From positions 1 to 58,132 of the forward strand of contig DATFHF010000025.1 in the NCBI GenBank assembly GCA_035248685.1: DNA of 58,132 nt, in the 5' to 3' direction. A program made the position numbers and the translations under genes. The notes beneath the pieces are model-generated. The model was not told the DNA's origin and ran no database searches. It worked only from the letters and a program-made list of their open reading frames with translations. The number at the start of each line of letters is the position of its first letter. Position 1 is the stretch's first letter. The DNA is from Jatrophihabitans_A sp035248685 (GTDB lineage Bacteria > Actinomycetota > Actinomycetes > Mycobacteriales > Jatrophihabitantaceae). Of this stretch, positions 15,219-23,721 are shown one piece after another.

Positions 15219-16628
15219 GTGCCGAAGCTGCGCGCGGTGGTGGTCGGCGGCGGGGTCGCCGGCCTGGCGGCCGCTGTCCGGATCGCGCGGGACCGACCGG
15301 ACGCCGAGGTGCTGGTGCTGGAGGCCGCCGGTGCGGTCGGCGGCAAGCTGCGCCGGATCCAGCTGGCCGGATCCTGGGTGGACGTCGGGGCCGAGGCGAT
15401 GCTGGCCCGCCGGCCGGAGGGGGTGCAGGCGGTTCGGGAATTGGGCCTGGCCGGCGAGCTGATCGAGCCGCTGACCACCGCCGCGCTGTTGCGCAACCGC
15501 GGGACGAACCGACCGCTGCCGGCTAGGACGGTGCTGGGGGTGCCGGCAGATCCGGACGCGCTCCGGGCGGCCGGGGTGCTCAGCGAACGGACGCTGGCCC
15601 GGATCGAGGCCGAGCCGGCGGCCGGGCCGTACCCGCCGCTCGCGGAGGATCTGTCGGTTGCTGAGCTGGTCGGGCAGCGGTTCGGCGACGAGGTGGTGCA
15701 GCGGCTGGTGGATCCGCTGCTCGGTGGCGTCTACGCCGGACGGGCCGAGGCGATCTCGGTGCGGGCGGCGCTGCCGGCGCTGGCGAGCAGGTTGACCGCC
15801 GAGGGTGGCTCGCTGCTGGCCGCTGCCCGGTCGACGCTGCCGGCACCGGACGCCGAACCGGCCGGTCCGGTGTTCGCCAGCCTGACCGGCGGGCTGGCTC
15901 GGTTGCCGGAGGCGATGGCGGTCCAGGACCGGGTTACCGTGCGCACCGCCAGGACCGTGCGGGCGATCAACCGGCGACCGACCGGTTTCCTGCTAACGGT
16001 CGGCCCGACGTCGGCACCGGAGCTGGTGCCGGCCGACCTGCTGGTGCTGGCGGTACCGGCCGGCAAGGCTTCGATTCTGCTCGCCGAACTGGCGCCGGTC
16101 GCCGCCCGCGAACTCGCCGGCATCGAAACGGCGAGCGTGGCGATCGTGACGCTGGCCTTCGACCGGCTGCCCACCGGCGCACTGCCGGCTGGCAGCGGCC
16201 TGCTGATCCCGGTCGTGGAAGGGCTGGCCTGCAAGGCGATGACGTTCTCCTCGCAGAAGTGGCCGGGCGTCGGCGCGGAATCGGCGATCACCCTGATGCG
16301 CGCATCGCTCGGCCGGGCCGGCGAGGAGTGGGTGTTGCAACGCGAGGACGGTGAGTTGGTGGCGATGGTTCGGGCCGAGTTGGCGCGGCTGACCGGGCTG
16401 GCCGCGCAGCCGGTAGACGTGCACGTGCAGCGCTGGGGCGGCGGGCTGCCGCAGTACGCGGTCGGCCACCTGGACCGGGTGGCCCGAATCCGGGCGGCCG
16501 TCGCGGCGGTGCCCGGCCTGGCCGTGTGCGGGGCGAGCTATGACGGGGTCGGCATCCCGGCCTGCATCGGCTCGGCGCATGCCGCGGTCGACCGGGTGCT
16601 GAGCACGCTGCGAGAGCCAGCACAATGA
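15219..16628 (+). CDS. hemY: Protoporphyrinogen/coproporphyrinogen III oxidase (HemY/CgoX type)
   Basis: 469 residues, FAD-dependent. N-terminal dinucleotide-binding motif VVVGGGVAGLAAAVRIA and LEAAGAVGGKLR; middle substrate domain with LVDPLLGGVYAG and FASLTGGLARLPEAM; C-terminal segment LPQYAVGHLDRVARI and VCGASYDGVGIPACIGSA that completes the FAD site. Because the next gene is a coproheme decarboxylase, this enzyme most likely oxidises coproporphyrinogen III to coproporphyrin III (CgoX activity) in the Gram-positive heme pathway. GTG start; its stop overlaps the chdC ATG (ATGA). Confidence 0.93.
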   Translation: MPKLRAVVVGGGVAGLAAAVRIARDRPDAEVLVLEAAGAVGGKLRRIQLAGSWVDVGAEAMLARRPEGVQAVRELGLAGELIEPLTTAALLRNRGTNRPLPARTVLGVPADPDALRAAGVLSERTLARIEAEPAAGPYPPLAEDLSVAELVGQRFGDEVVQRLVDPLLGGVYAGRAEAISVRAALPALASRLTAEGGSLLAAARSTLPAPDAEPAGPVFASLTGGLARLPEAMAVQDRVTVRTARTVRAINRRPTGFLLTVGPTSAPELVPADLLVLAVPAGKASILLAELAPVAARELAGIETASVAIVTLAFDRLPTGALPAGSGLLIPVVEGLACKAMTFSSQKWPGVGAESAITLMRASLGRAGEEWVLQREDGELVAMVRAELARLTGLAAQPVDVHVQRWGGGLPQYAVGHLDRVARIRAAVAAVPGLAVCGASYDGVGIPACIGSAHAAVDRVLSTLREPAQ

Positions 16629-17329
16629 ACCGCATGGTCGACGGCAAGCAGGCACGCGAACTCAACGAGGTCATCCGCTACACCGCCTGGTCGGTGTTCA
16701 CGGTCAGCACGCCGCTGTGCGACGCGCCCCGGGCCGACTACGCGGCCGAGGTCGAGGCGTTGTTCGCCGAGCTGGCCGACACCGATGTGACCGTGCGCGG
16801 TACCTACGACGTGTCGGCGTTGCGCGCGGATGCCGAGCTGATGGTGTGGTGGCACGCCGGGACCGCCGACCAGTTGCAGGACGCCTACGCCCGGTTCCGC
16901 CGCACCGGGCTGGGCCGGCATCTGCGTCCGGTCTGGTCGGTGATGGCGCTGCACCGGCCGGCCGAGTTCAACAAGAGCCACGTGCCGGCATTCCTGGCCG
17001 AGGAGGTCAGCCGCAAGTACGTCTGCGTCTACCCGTTCGTCCGCTCGTACGAGTGGTACCTGCTGCCGGAGATCGAGCGGCGCGGCTTGCTGGCCGAGCA
17101 CGGCCAGCTGGCGCGGGACTATCCGGACGTCCGGGCGAACACGGTGGCGTCGTTCGCGTTGAACGACTTCGAGTGGATCCTGGCGTTCGAGGCCGACGAG
17201 CTGCACCGGATCGTCGACCTGATGCGTCACCTGCGCAGTTCGGAGACTCGCCGGCACGTGCGGGCCGAGGTGCCGTTCTACACCGGCGCCCAGCGCCCGA
17301 TCGCCGACATCGTCGACAGCCTGCCCTGA
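16625..17329 (+). CDS. chdC: Coproheme decarboxylase (HemQ/ChdC)
   Basis: 234 residues, chlorite-dismutase-fold family of actinobacteria. It converts coproheme to heme b with peroxide, the final step of coproporphyrin-dependent heme synthesis. Visible: the opening YTAWSVFTV, WWHAGTADQLQDAYARFR, the segment YPFVRSYEWYLLP carrying the tyrosine that forms the reactive radical, and NDFEWILAFEADELHRIVDLMRHLR near the C terminus; the heme-ligating histidine is presumably among the histidines of the central beta region. No ferrochelatase is in the operon, so CpfC must be encoded elsewhere. Confidence 0.93.
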   Translation: MNRMVDGKQARELNEVIRYTAWSVFTVSTPLCDAPRADYAAEVEALFAELADTDVTVRGTYDVSALRADAELMVWWHAGTADQLQDAYARFRRTGLGRHLRPVWSVMALHRPAEFNKSHVPAFLAEEVSRKYVCVYPFVRSYEWYLLPEIERRGLLAEHGQLARDYPDVRANTVASFALNDFEWILAFEADELHRIVDLMRHLRSSETRRHVRAEVPFYTGAQRPIADIVDSLP

Positions 17330-17347
17330 CCCGGACGGGCCCGGGTC
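17328..17347. terminator. GC-rich hairpin between convergent chdC and msrB
   Basis: GACCCGG (17328-17334) and CCGGGTC (17341-17347) form a perfect 7-bp stem with a 6-nt loop, starting at the chdC stop. There is no T-tract, as is usual for actinobacterial stem-loop terminators. It lies between two convergent genes and could act on both strands. Confidence 0.5.
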
Positions 17348-17357
17348 GAGAAACCGG

Positions 17358-17780
17358 TCAGCCGTCCTGCTCGGCGAAGGTCAGGCTGATCGAGTTGATG
17401 CAGTAGCGCAGATCGGTCGGGGTGGCATAACCCTCGCCTTCGAAGACATGCCCGAGGTGGCTGTGGCAGTTGGCGCACAGCACCTCGACCCGGCGCATGC
17501 CCAGCGAGTTGTCGGCCCGCTCGATGATCCGGTCGCCGGCCAGCGGTGAGAAGAAGCTGGGCCAGCCGCAGTGCGAGTCGAACTTCTGCTCCGACCGGAA
17601 CAGCTCGGCGCCGCAGGCGCGGCAGGCGTAAATGCCGGTGCGGTGGTTGTCGGTGTACTCGCCGGTGTAGGGCCGCTCGGTGGCCGCTTCCCGGAGCACG
17701 GCGTATTCGGCCGGGCTGAGTTCGGCACGCCACTGCTCCTCGGACTTGGTTACCTGAGGTGCGTTCTGCTCGGTCGTCAT
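17358..17780 (-). CDS. msrB: Peptide-methionine (R)-S-oxide reductase
   Basis: 140 residues. It repairs the R-epimer of methionine sulfoxide in oxidised proteins. Zinc-binding CxxC pairs are seen in YACRACGAELF and VLCANCHSHLGHVF. The substrate motif is FDSHCGWPSFFSP and the catalytic cysteine lies in RYCINSISLTF near the C terminus. The start ATG at 17780 is set by a TACTGT hexamer 7 nt upstream on the minus strand, a leaderless arrangement. Convergent with chdC. Confidence 0.95.
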   Translation of the reverse strand: MTTEQNAPQVTKSEEQWRAELSPAEYAVLREAATERPYTGEYTDNHRTGIYACRACGAELFRSEQKFDSHCGWPSFFSPLAGDRIIERADNSLGMRRVEVLCANCHSHLGHVFEGEGYATPTDLRYCINSISLTFAEQDG

Positions 17781-17787
17781 GGCCTCG

Positions 17788-17793
17788 ACAGTA
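17788..17793 (-). promoter_or_regulatory. Candidate -10 box, leaderless msrB
   Basis: TACTGT on the minus strand, 7 nt before the msrB ATG, no Shine-Dalgarno sequence between. Confidence 0.45.
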
Positions 17794-17817
17794 CGCACCG
17801 CCGGCCGGTCGCGGGGA

Positions 17818-18060
17818 CTACCAGGTGGTGAGGACGGCCAGCACGCTGAGCACGATCGGGGCCAGGATGAGCACCACCAGAATGATCGCCATCGGCCGCG
17901 AGATCTTGCCCCGGCGGCGGCTGAGCGCGGCCGCGAAGTCGCCCATCATCCGGATCTCGCCCTCTGGGGAGTACTGGCTGACCGGACGGTCGAGCTTCGG
18001 GTCCAGGTACACCATGTGGGTGTGCGTCGGCCGGCGCGGCTCGGTCGGGTCGGTGTTCAC
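17818..18060 (-). CDS. Small conserved membrane protein, unknown function
   Basis: 80 residues, not recognised. A polar N-terminal half (THTHMVYLDPKLDRPVSQYSP, EGEIRMMGDFAAALSRRRGK) precedes one C-terminal transmembrane helix (about 56-77), so it is a tail-anchored small protein with the N terminus probably in the cytoplasm. GTG start preceded by GATGAG. It lies between msrB and the mycothiol-type isomerase gene, all on the minus strand. Confidence 0.65.
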   Translation of the reverse strand: MNTDPTEPRRPTHTHMVYLDPKLDRPVSQYSPEGEIRMMGDFAAALSRRRGKISRPMAIILVVLILAPIVLSVLAVLTTW

Positions 18061-18126
18061 CTCATCAGCATGCCTGGTCGAACCGGGTTTTGTCAGCGCT
18101 GTCCGCTGCTGTGGGCGCAGCCCGGT

Positions 18127-18903
18127 CTAGTCGGTGAAGGTCAGCGCCTGGAATCGCTGGACCAGTTCGTCGGCCGGTGCACCATCGGCGCCGGGCCTGA
18201 CCGGCAGTTCCACCCGCCGGTACAGCCAGAGCAACAAATCCGAGGCGGTGCCGGTGACCGATGGGGCGTCGGGCTCGGCGCCGCGGCTGAACCGGACCGT
18301 CCCCGGCCGCTCGTCGTCGGTGATCGTCCAGGCGGCGTCGGCGTCGGTGGCGAGGAGCACCAATCGGCCACCGAGATTCGGCTTCGGCTGATCGGGAGGG
18401 TCGGCCACCGAGGCCACCGAGAAGGTCAGGAACTCCTCGATCGAGTCGACCGAGACCGGCACCGCGAAGACGTAGCGGCGACCGGCCGCGTGCTCGGCAT
18501 CCCAGCGGTGGACCGCGGCCTCCTGCACCTGGTGCCTACTGATGAAGCCGATGTTCTGCTGGCTCGGCGCCCAGGTCCAGACCGGTGCCTGCTGATCGGC
18601 CGCGCGCAGGATTTCCACCAGCCGCAGCGCGCCGGCCCGGAACTGCGCCAACAATTCGGCACGGGCCGGCGCTTCCGGAGGTTCCTCGTCCTCGGGCGGC
18701 CCCGCCAGCCGTTGCTCGGCCATCAGGCCCCAAAACCAGTGCACCTGCCAGACATGGCTGACCAGGTCGGCGACCGTCCAGCCCGGACAGTGCTCGACCG
18801 GAGCGTCCAGGTTTGCTTCGGCGGCCTCGGCCAGCCCGGCGCTGTGCATGGCGATCTCGGCGAAGTAGTCCAGGCCGGCCGCGGCCGGATGCAGGGAGGT
18901 CAC
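18127..18903 (-). CDS. Maleylpyruvate isomerase / mycothiol-dependent metalloenzyme family protein (DinB-like)
   Basis: 258 residues. The N-terminal four-helix domain has the family signature HCPGWTVADLVSHVWQVHWFW (about 36-56), with histidines expected to bind a divalent metal, and a third ligand region in EAAVHRWDAEHA. The C-terminal domain (about 170-255) with DLLLWLYRR is SCP2-like. Members use mycothiol as cofactor, but many are of unknown substrate. Start GTG 18903 is favoured because TAGCTT lies exactly 7 nt upstream; a GTG at 18948 is the alternative. Divergent from the Prim-PolC gene with 68 nt between. Confidence 0.82.
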   Translation of the reverse strand: MTSLHPAAAGLDYFAEIAMHSAGLAEAAEANLDAPVEHCPGWTVADLVSHVWQVHWFWGLMAEQRLAGPPEDEEPPEAPARAELLAQFRAGALRLVEILRAADQQAPVWTWAPSQQNIGFISRHQVQEAAVHRWDAEHAAGRRYVFAVPVSVDSIEEFLTFSVASVADPPDQPKPNLGGRLVLLATDADAAWTITDDERPGTVRFSRGAEPDAPSVTGTASDLLLWLYRRVELPVRPGADGAPADELVQRFQALTFTD

Positions 18904-18910
18904 GTCGTCG

Positions 18911-18916
18911 AAGCTA
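18911..18916 (-). promoter_or_regulatory. Candidate -10 box, leaderless isomerase-family gene
   Basis: TAGCTT on the minus strand, 7 nt before GTG 18903. It supports this start over the longer frame. Confidence 0.42.
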
Positions 18917-18959
18917 GCCCAGGGCGCCGACAGCGCGCCTCGACCCACCGTCGGTTCAG

Positions 18960-18965
18960 TATCGT
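18960..18965 (+). promoter_or_regulatory. Candidate -10 box, leaderless Prim-PolC gene
   Basis: TATCGT, 6 nt before ATG 18972, no ribosome-binding site visible. Confidence 0.45.
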
Positions 18966-18971
18966 CTGGCT

Positions 18972-20015
18972 ATGGCATCGCCGTTCACCGAGCTAGAGGT
19001 GGCCGACCGGACGGTCAAGATCACCAACCCGGATCGGGTGTACTTTCCGGCCACCGGCGCCACCAAGCTCGACCTGGCCAACTACTACCTGTCGGTGGGC
19101 GACGGGATCGTCCGGGCGCTGGCCGAACGGCCCTGCATGCTGCACCGCTTTCCGGACGGCACCGGCGGGGAGCGGATCTACCAGAAGCGGCTGCCCAAGG
19201 GCGCGCCGGAGTGGGTGCAGACCGTGCAGGTCAAGTTCCCGTCCGGCCGGACCGCCGACGAGCTGTGCGTCACCGAGCTGGCCAGCGTGATCTGGGCGGT
19301 GCAGATGTCGACGGTCGAGTTCCATCCGTGGCACTCCCGGCGCGCCGACACCGAACGTCCGGACGAGCTGCGGATCGATCTGGATCCGCAGCCGGGCACC
19401 GACTTCGAGGACGCCAAGGTGGTGGCCGTGCTGGTGCACGAGCTGCTGAACGAGATCGGCGCGGTCGGCTGGCCGAAGACCTCCGGCTCGCGGGGCATCC
19501 ACATCTACCTGCGAATCCATCCCGATCACGGCTTCACCCAGGTTCGCCGGGCCGCGCTGGCCTTCGCCCGCGAGGTCGAGCGCCGGGTGCCGGACCTGGT
19601 CACCACCAAGTGGTGGAAGGAGGAACGCGGCGAGCAGGTCTTCATCGACTTCAACCAGAACGCTCGGGACCGGACGATCGCTTCGGCGTACTCCATCCGG
19701 GCCTCGACCGGGCTGGTCTCGGCGCCGATCACCTGGGACGAGCTACCCGAGGTGCGGATGGAGGACTTCACCATGGCCAGCATGCCGGCCCGGTTCGCCG
19801 AACTTGGTGACGTGCATGCCGGCATCGACGATTCCCCTTACGACATAGGGGAGTTGCTTGAATGGTCGGAGCGCGACGAGCAGGACCACGGCTTGGGCGA
19901 CGCGCCGTACCCGCCCAACTTCCCGAAGATGGAAGGCGAGCCGCCCCGGGTGCAGCCGTCGAAGATCAACCAGGCCAACTGGGCCGAGCGGGACCAACCG
20001 CAGCCGTTGGACTGA
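18972..20015 (+). CDS. Stand-alone LigD-type primase-polymerase (Prim-PolC)
   Basis: 347 residues covering only the archaeo-eukaryotic primase polymerase domain of LigD; no ligase or nuclease domain is attached. Catalytic aspartates are D136 and D138 (RIDLDPQPG). The nucleotide-binding motif is SGSRGIHIYLRI (about 172-183) and the third acidic residue lies in EQVFIDFNQNARDRT. The C terminus is a charged tail. In mycobacteria the homologous protein (Rv3730c) sits next to ligC and works with it in short-gap base-excision repair. Here ligC is 2.6 kb downstream on the other strand, which supports the same role. TATCGT lies 6 nt upstream of the ATG. Confidence 0.9.
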   Translation: MASPFTELEVADRTVKITNPDRVYFPATGATKLDLANYYLSVGDGIVRALAERPCMLHRFPDGTGGERIYQKRLPKGAPEWVQTVQVKFPSGRTADELCVTELASVIWAVQMSTVEFHPWHSRRADTERPDELRIDLDPQPGTDFEDAKVVAVLVHELLNEIGAVGWPKTSGSRGIHIYLRIHPDHGFTQVRRAALAFAREVERRVPDLVTTKWWKEERGEQVFIDFNQNARDRTIASAYSIRASTGLVSAPITWDELPEVRMEDFTMASMPARFAELGDVHAGIDDSPYDIGELLEWSERDEQDHGLGDAPYPPNFPKMEGEPPRVQPSKINQANWAERDQPQPLD

Positions 20016-20129
20016 GCGCGTAAGGGCGCGACGCCATCCGATCCCGTTGCCGACTGTTAGTACCGGGGTAAGCCATGGGTCCCGCTCATGCTCACCTTTG
20101 CCGTCAGCTCGATGCCACCCTCGTTGGTC

Positions 20130-20963
20130 TTATCTGGTCAGCAGCACTACTGCGGCGGCGGCCAGTCCCAGGCCGGTTCGTTGCAGCCGGCCGGTGTGCT
20201 CCTTGAGGATCAGCACCGCCAGCAGCACCGTCCCGGCCGGGTACAGCGCGGTGATCACGCCGGACAGCGAGAGCAGCCCGTGCCGGCTGGCTAGCAGGAA
20301 GGCCAGGTTCGCCGTCGCGTCCAGCGCACCGGCCACCGTCGCCAGGCCCAGCAGGGACGGGCCGAGCCGCCGGCGGCGACCGCCGGTCAGGGCCAGCGGC
20401 AGGATCAGTACCGCCGAGCAGGCGCGCGAGATCAGCACCGGCCAGATGCCCGAATCATGGTCGGACCGAGCCAGGCAGATGAAGTAGGCGCCGAACCCGA
20501 CGCCGGCTATCACCGCCATCGCCAGCGGGAGCCAGCCGACCGGGCCGTGCGGGTGATCCTCGGGCTGGCGCGAGACCAGCACCACTGCCAGCAGCCCGAC
20601 CGCGATGCCGGCCCAGGCAAGCGGGTGCGGTCGTTCACCGAGCAGCACCCCGCCGAACACCGGCACCACCGCCGACATCACCGCGGTCACCGGCGAGATG
20701 ATGTTCATCGGCGCCAGCGCCAGCGCGCTGTAGAGCAGCAGGACGCCGACCAGGCCGGCCGCCCCGCCGGCCAGGCTCCAGCCGAGGGTGCCTGCGCTCA
20801 CCGGGCCGCCGTAGACCGGCAGCAGCGCCGCCATGAGCAGGGCGCCCAACGGGGTGCTGATCAGCAGCACGCTGAACGCCGACACCCGACGCGAGGCGAT
20901 GCCACCGACGAAGTCGCTGATCCCGTAGGCGGCAGCGGCGAGCAGGGCAAACAGGACCGCCAT
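20130..20963 (-). CDS. EamA/DMT-family transporter
   Basis: 277 residues with about ten hydrophobic helices in two EamA halves (about 1-130 and 145-277). Typical segments are VLFALLAAAAYGISDFVGGIASRR at the start, IISPVTAVMSAVVPVFGGVLLGE ending the first half, and ALYPAGTVLLAVLILKEHTGRLQ ending the second. An inner-membrane exporter of amino acids or small metabolites; substrate unknown. Third gene of the minus-strand group ligC - TAP-like hydrolase - eamA, 12 nt after the hydrolase stop. Convergent with the Prim-PolC gene across 114 nt in which I see no clear element. Confidence 0.88.
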   Translation of the reverse strand: MAVLFALLAAAAYGISDFVGGIASRRVSAFSVLLISTPLGALLMAALLPVYGGPVSAGTLGWSLAGGAAGLVGVLLLYSALALAPMNIISPVTAVMSAVVPVFGGVLLGERPHPLAWAGIAVGLLAVVLVSRQPEDHPHGPVGWLPLAMAVIAGVGFGAYFICLARSDHDSGIWPVLISRACSAVLILPLALTGGRRRRLGPSLLGLATVAGALDATANLAFLLASRHGLLSLSGVITALYPAGTVLLAVLILKEHTGRLQRTGLGLAAAAVVLLTR

Positions 20964-20975
20964 CTGCGCTGCCCG

Positions 20976-22571
20976 TTAACCGGGCGGGCAGCTGGTGCCG
21001 GTCGGGATCTTGTCGCTGATCAGGTAGCTGTCCACCTTGGTTCGGATGCAGGTGGTCTTGGGATAGGCGGTGTGCCCCTCGCCGTCCCAGGTGAGCAGCC
21101 GTCCGCTACCCAGCGCTTTGGCCAGCACGCCGGCGGCCGCAAACGGTGTGGCCGGGTCGTGCACCGTGCCGATCACCAGGATCGGCGGCGCGCCGGGAGC
21201 GGAGGCCGGCGGCAGCGGATGCCCGGACGGTGGCCAGGAATAGCACGAGTACAGCGACGCGGCGGCGTTGCGTCCGAAGATCGGGTACTTCGCCATCCAC
21301 TGCGCGGCGCGGGCGGCGACCAGCGCATCGGTGATCTTCAGCCTGGAGTCGTTGCAGTTGACCGCAAGGTTGGCGTCCAAAATGTTGGAGTAGTGGCCGG
21401 TGCTCGGATCCCGCTCGAGGTAGGCATCGGCCAGCGCGAACAGCCCGGCTGAGTCGCCCCGACGCGCGGACACCAGTGCGTTGCCCAGCACCGGCCATTG
21501 GCTCTGGTCATACAGTGCCGATAGCACGCCGAGGGTGACGATGCCGCCCGTCGCCACTCGGGTTTCGCCTTTCTTGCTCGACTTGATCGGTGACTTGTCA
21601 GCCGCCGCGATGAGCGCTTCGACGGTCGCCCGCGGGTCGCCGAGCACCGCGCAGCTGGCTCGGGTGACGCAGTCCTCGGCGAACTGGTTGAAGGCGCCTT
21701 CGAAGGCCGCGGTCTGATGCTCATCGGTGGTGAGCTCGTCGGCGACCGGGTCGACCGCACCGTCCAGCACCGCGGCCCGGATCCGGGTGGGGAACTCGTG
21801 GGCGTACGCGGCGCCCAGCCGGGTGCCGTAGGAGAAGCCGAGGTAGTTCAGCTTCGGATCGCCGACCGCTTGTCGGATCAGATCCATGTCGTGCGCGGTC
21901 TCTTCGGTGTTGTAGTGCGCCAGCGCCGGGCCGTACTTGGCCACACAGGCCTGTACCACCGCCGCCGACTCGGTCCTGGCCAGCGCTCGCCCGGCCACCG
22001 TGCGCGGGTCCGGGTCCGCCGCGGCTAGCTGGTCCTTCTGCTTGTCACCGATGCACTGCAGCGGTCCGGACAGCCCCACCCCGCGCGGGTCGAAGCCGAC
22101 CAGGTCGAACCGGGCGAAGATGTCGTCGCTGAGCGCACCGACCAGACCGGCTGCCAGGTTGACCCCGGACCCGCCCGGACCGCCGGGGTTGACCAGCAGC
22201 GAACCGATCCGGTTGGCCGGCTTCTGGCTCTTGCTGTGGATCCGGACCACGAACAGTTGGATGTCGGTCGCGGTCGGCTTGCTGTAGTCCAGCGGGACGG
22301 TCAGCTTGCCGCAGGAGAAGGTCATCGTCTTGGCCTTGGCGGTGCCGATCGCGGCCTGGAACTGGGTGGAGCAATCGGAGAAGTCGATGTGCGCCGGCGG
22401 CAAGCTCGGGCTGCTGGACGGCGACGCGCTGCCGACCGCGGTGCTGGTTCGCGTCGCGGTGGTGGTCTGCGCCGGCGGCCGGTGGCTGCTGCCCTTGGTG
22501 CAGGCGGTGGCGGCGAGTAGCAGCGCGATGCCGGCGACGGACAGGCGGGTGATCCTGCGGTTTAGCTGCAC
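20976..22571 (-). CDS. Secreted alpha/beta-hydrolase, TAP-like (tripeptidyl aminopeptidase family), likely lipoprotein
   Basis: 531 residues. The N-terminal signal LSVAGIALLLAATAC ends in a cysteine that fits a lipoprotein signal (imperfect lipobox), followed by a Ser/Thr/Pro-rich linker. Catalytic domain: oxyanion region NPGGPGGSGVNLA, GFDPRGVGLSGPL, nucleophile serine in LGFSYGTRLGAAYAHEFP, aspartate in VIGTVHDPATPFA and histidine in WDGEGHTAYPKTTC, the last inside a TAP C-terminal domain with paired cysteines. Related to SlpD/SlpE peptidases and to mycobacterial Rv2672. Start GTG with TAATCT 6 nt upstream, suggesting its own leaderless promoter within the 3' end of ligC. Confidence 0.88.
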   Translation of the reverse strand: MQLNRRITRLSVAGIALLLAATACTKGSSHRPPAQTTTATRTSTAVGSASPSSSPSLPPAHIDFSDCSTQFQAAIGTAKAKTMTFSCGKLTVPLDYSKPTATDIQLFVVRIHSKSQKPANRIGSLLVNPGGPGGSGVNLAAGLVGALSDDIFARFDLVGFDPRGVGLSGPLQCIGDKQKDQLAAADPDPRTVAGRALARTESAAVVQACVAKYGPALAHYNTEETAHDMDLIRQAVGDPKLNYLGFSYGTRLGAAYAHEFPTRIRAAVLDGAVDPVADELTTDEHQTAAFEGAFNQFAEDCVTRASCAVLGDPRATVEALIAAADKSPIKSSKKGETRVATGGIVTLGVLSALYDQSQWPVLGNALVSARRGDSAGLFALADAYLERDPSTGHYSNILDANLAVNCNDSRLKITDALVAARAAQWMAKYPIFGRNAAASLYSCYSWPPSGHPLPPASAPGAPPILVIGTVHDPATPFAAAGVLAKALGSGRLLTWDGEGHTAYPKTTCIRTKVDSYLISDKIPTGTSCPPG

Positions 22572-22577
22572 CAGCCG

Positions 22578-22583
22578 AGATTA
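22578..22583 (-). promoter_or_regulatory. Candidate -10 box, leaderless hydrolase gene
   Basis: TAATCT on the minus strand, 6 nt before GTG 22571 and overlapping the ligC stop. Confidence 0.42.
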
Positions 22584-23672
22584 CCGATCCCCAGCGGAGC
22601 CCAGGCCAGGCACGATGTCGGTGAGTTCGAAGGTAACCGGCTGTTCCAGTTGCTCATAGGTGCAGGACTCGGGCGTCCGGTCGTCCCGCCAGCGCAGGAA
22701 GTGCGCCAGGTGCCGGAAGCGATGGCCCTCCATGTGCTCGTACTTGACCTCGATCACCCGATCCGGCCGCAGCGGCACGAAGGACAGGTCCTTGGTGGCG
22801 TTCCACCGGCTCACGTTGCCCGGCAGCCGCTGGGCCTGGTGCGCCTCGGCACTAGCCCACTCCTGCCACGGGTGCTGCTCGTCGTCGGCCAGCCGCAGCG
22901 GCGCCAGTTCCTCCACCAGTTCGGCCCGGCGCTGAGCGGTGAACGAGCCGATCACCCCGACGTGTTGCAGCCGACCGTCGTCGTACAGCCCCAGCAGCAG
23001 CGACCCGACCAGTGGCTGCTCCGCGGTCGAGGTCTTGTGCCAGCGCAGGCCGGCCAGCACGCAATCGGCCGTCCGGACATGCTTGATCTTGAACATCACC
23101 CGCTTGTCCTGCTGGTAGCTGCCATCCAGCGGCTTGGCGATCACCCCGTCCAGGCCGGCGCCTTCGAACTCGGTGAACCACCGTTGCGCTTCGGCGATAT
23201 CGGTCGTGGTCGGGGTGAGGTGCACCGAACGCCCGGCCCCGGCCAGCGCCTCGACCAGCACCGCCCGTCGCTTGGCGAAGGGCTGCTCGGTGTAATCGGT
23301 ATCACCCAAGGCCAGCAGGTCAAAGGCGATGAACGAGGCCGGGGTCTGCTCGGCCAGCAACCGTACCCGGGAGTCGGCCGGGTGGATCCGCTGCTGCAAC
23401 GCGTCGAAGTCCAGGCCGGCCGGCGTAGCGATCACGATCTCGCCGTCAATCACGCAGCGTTCCGGCAGTTCGGCCTTGATCGCCTCGATCAGCTCAGGAA
23501 AGTACCTGGTCATCGGTCGCTCGTTGCGGCTGCCCAGCTCGACTTCGTCCCCATCGCGGAAGCAGATGGACCGGAAGCCGTCCCACTTGGGTTCGTAGGA
23601 GGCGCCGGGCGGGATCGTCGACACCGCCTTGGCCAGCATCGGCGCGATCGGTGGCAGCACGGGCAGCTTCAT
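22581..23672 (-). CDS. ligC: ATP-dependent DNA ligase LigC
   Basis: 363 residues from ATG 23672, which gives the family start (MKLPVLPP, then PMLAKAV). A GTG 15 nt upstream is possible. Nucleotidyltransferase motifs: I, EPKWDGFRS with adenylated lysine K29; III, FIAFDLLALGD; IV, FEGAGLDGVIAKPLDG; V, KRVMFKIKHVRTADCV. An OB-fold domain completes it (about 220-350; LLLGLYDDGRLQHVGVIGSF). It seals nicks in base-excision and backup end-joining repair. Matches mycobacterial LigC rather than the ligase part of LigD. Partner Prim-PolC is nearby. Confidence 0.93.
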   Translation of the reverse strand: MKLPVLPPIAPMLAKAVSTIPPGASYEPKWDGFRSICFRDGDEVELGSRNERPMTRYFPELIEAIKAELPERCVIDGEIVIATPAGLDFDALQQRIHPADSRVRLLAEQTPASFIAFDLLALGDTDYTEQPFAKRRAVLVEALAGAGRSVHLTPTTTDIAEAQRWFTEFEGAGLDGVIAKPLDGSYQQDKRVMFKIKHVRTADCVLAGLRWHKTSTAEQPLVGSLLLGLYDDGRLQHVGVIGSFTAQRRAELVEELAPLRLADDEQHPWQEWASAEAHQAQRLPGNVSRWNATKDLSFVPLRPDRVIEVKYEHMEGHRFRHLAHFLRWRDDRTPESCTYEQLEQPVTFELTDIVPGLGSAGDR

Positions 23673-23721
23673 CGGCCCATTCTCCACACCAGGCTCTGAC
23701 TCGCCACCGGGCGGTCTCGGG

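Noticed and set aside
22581..23672. Ligase gene as part of a split LigD
   Set aside because: The N terminus and motif spacing match the separate LigC family, and its partner polymerase is the Prim-PolC type, so it is not a broken LigD.
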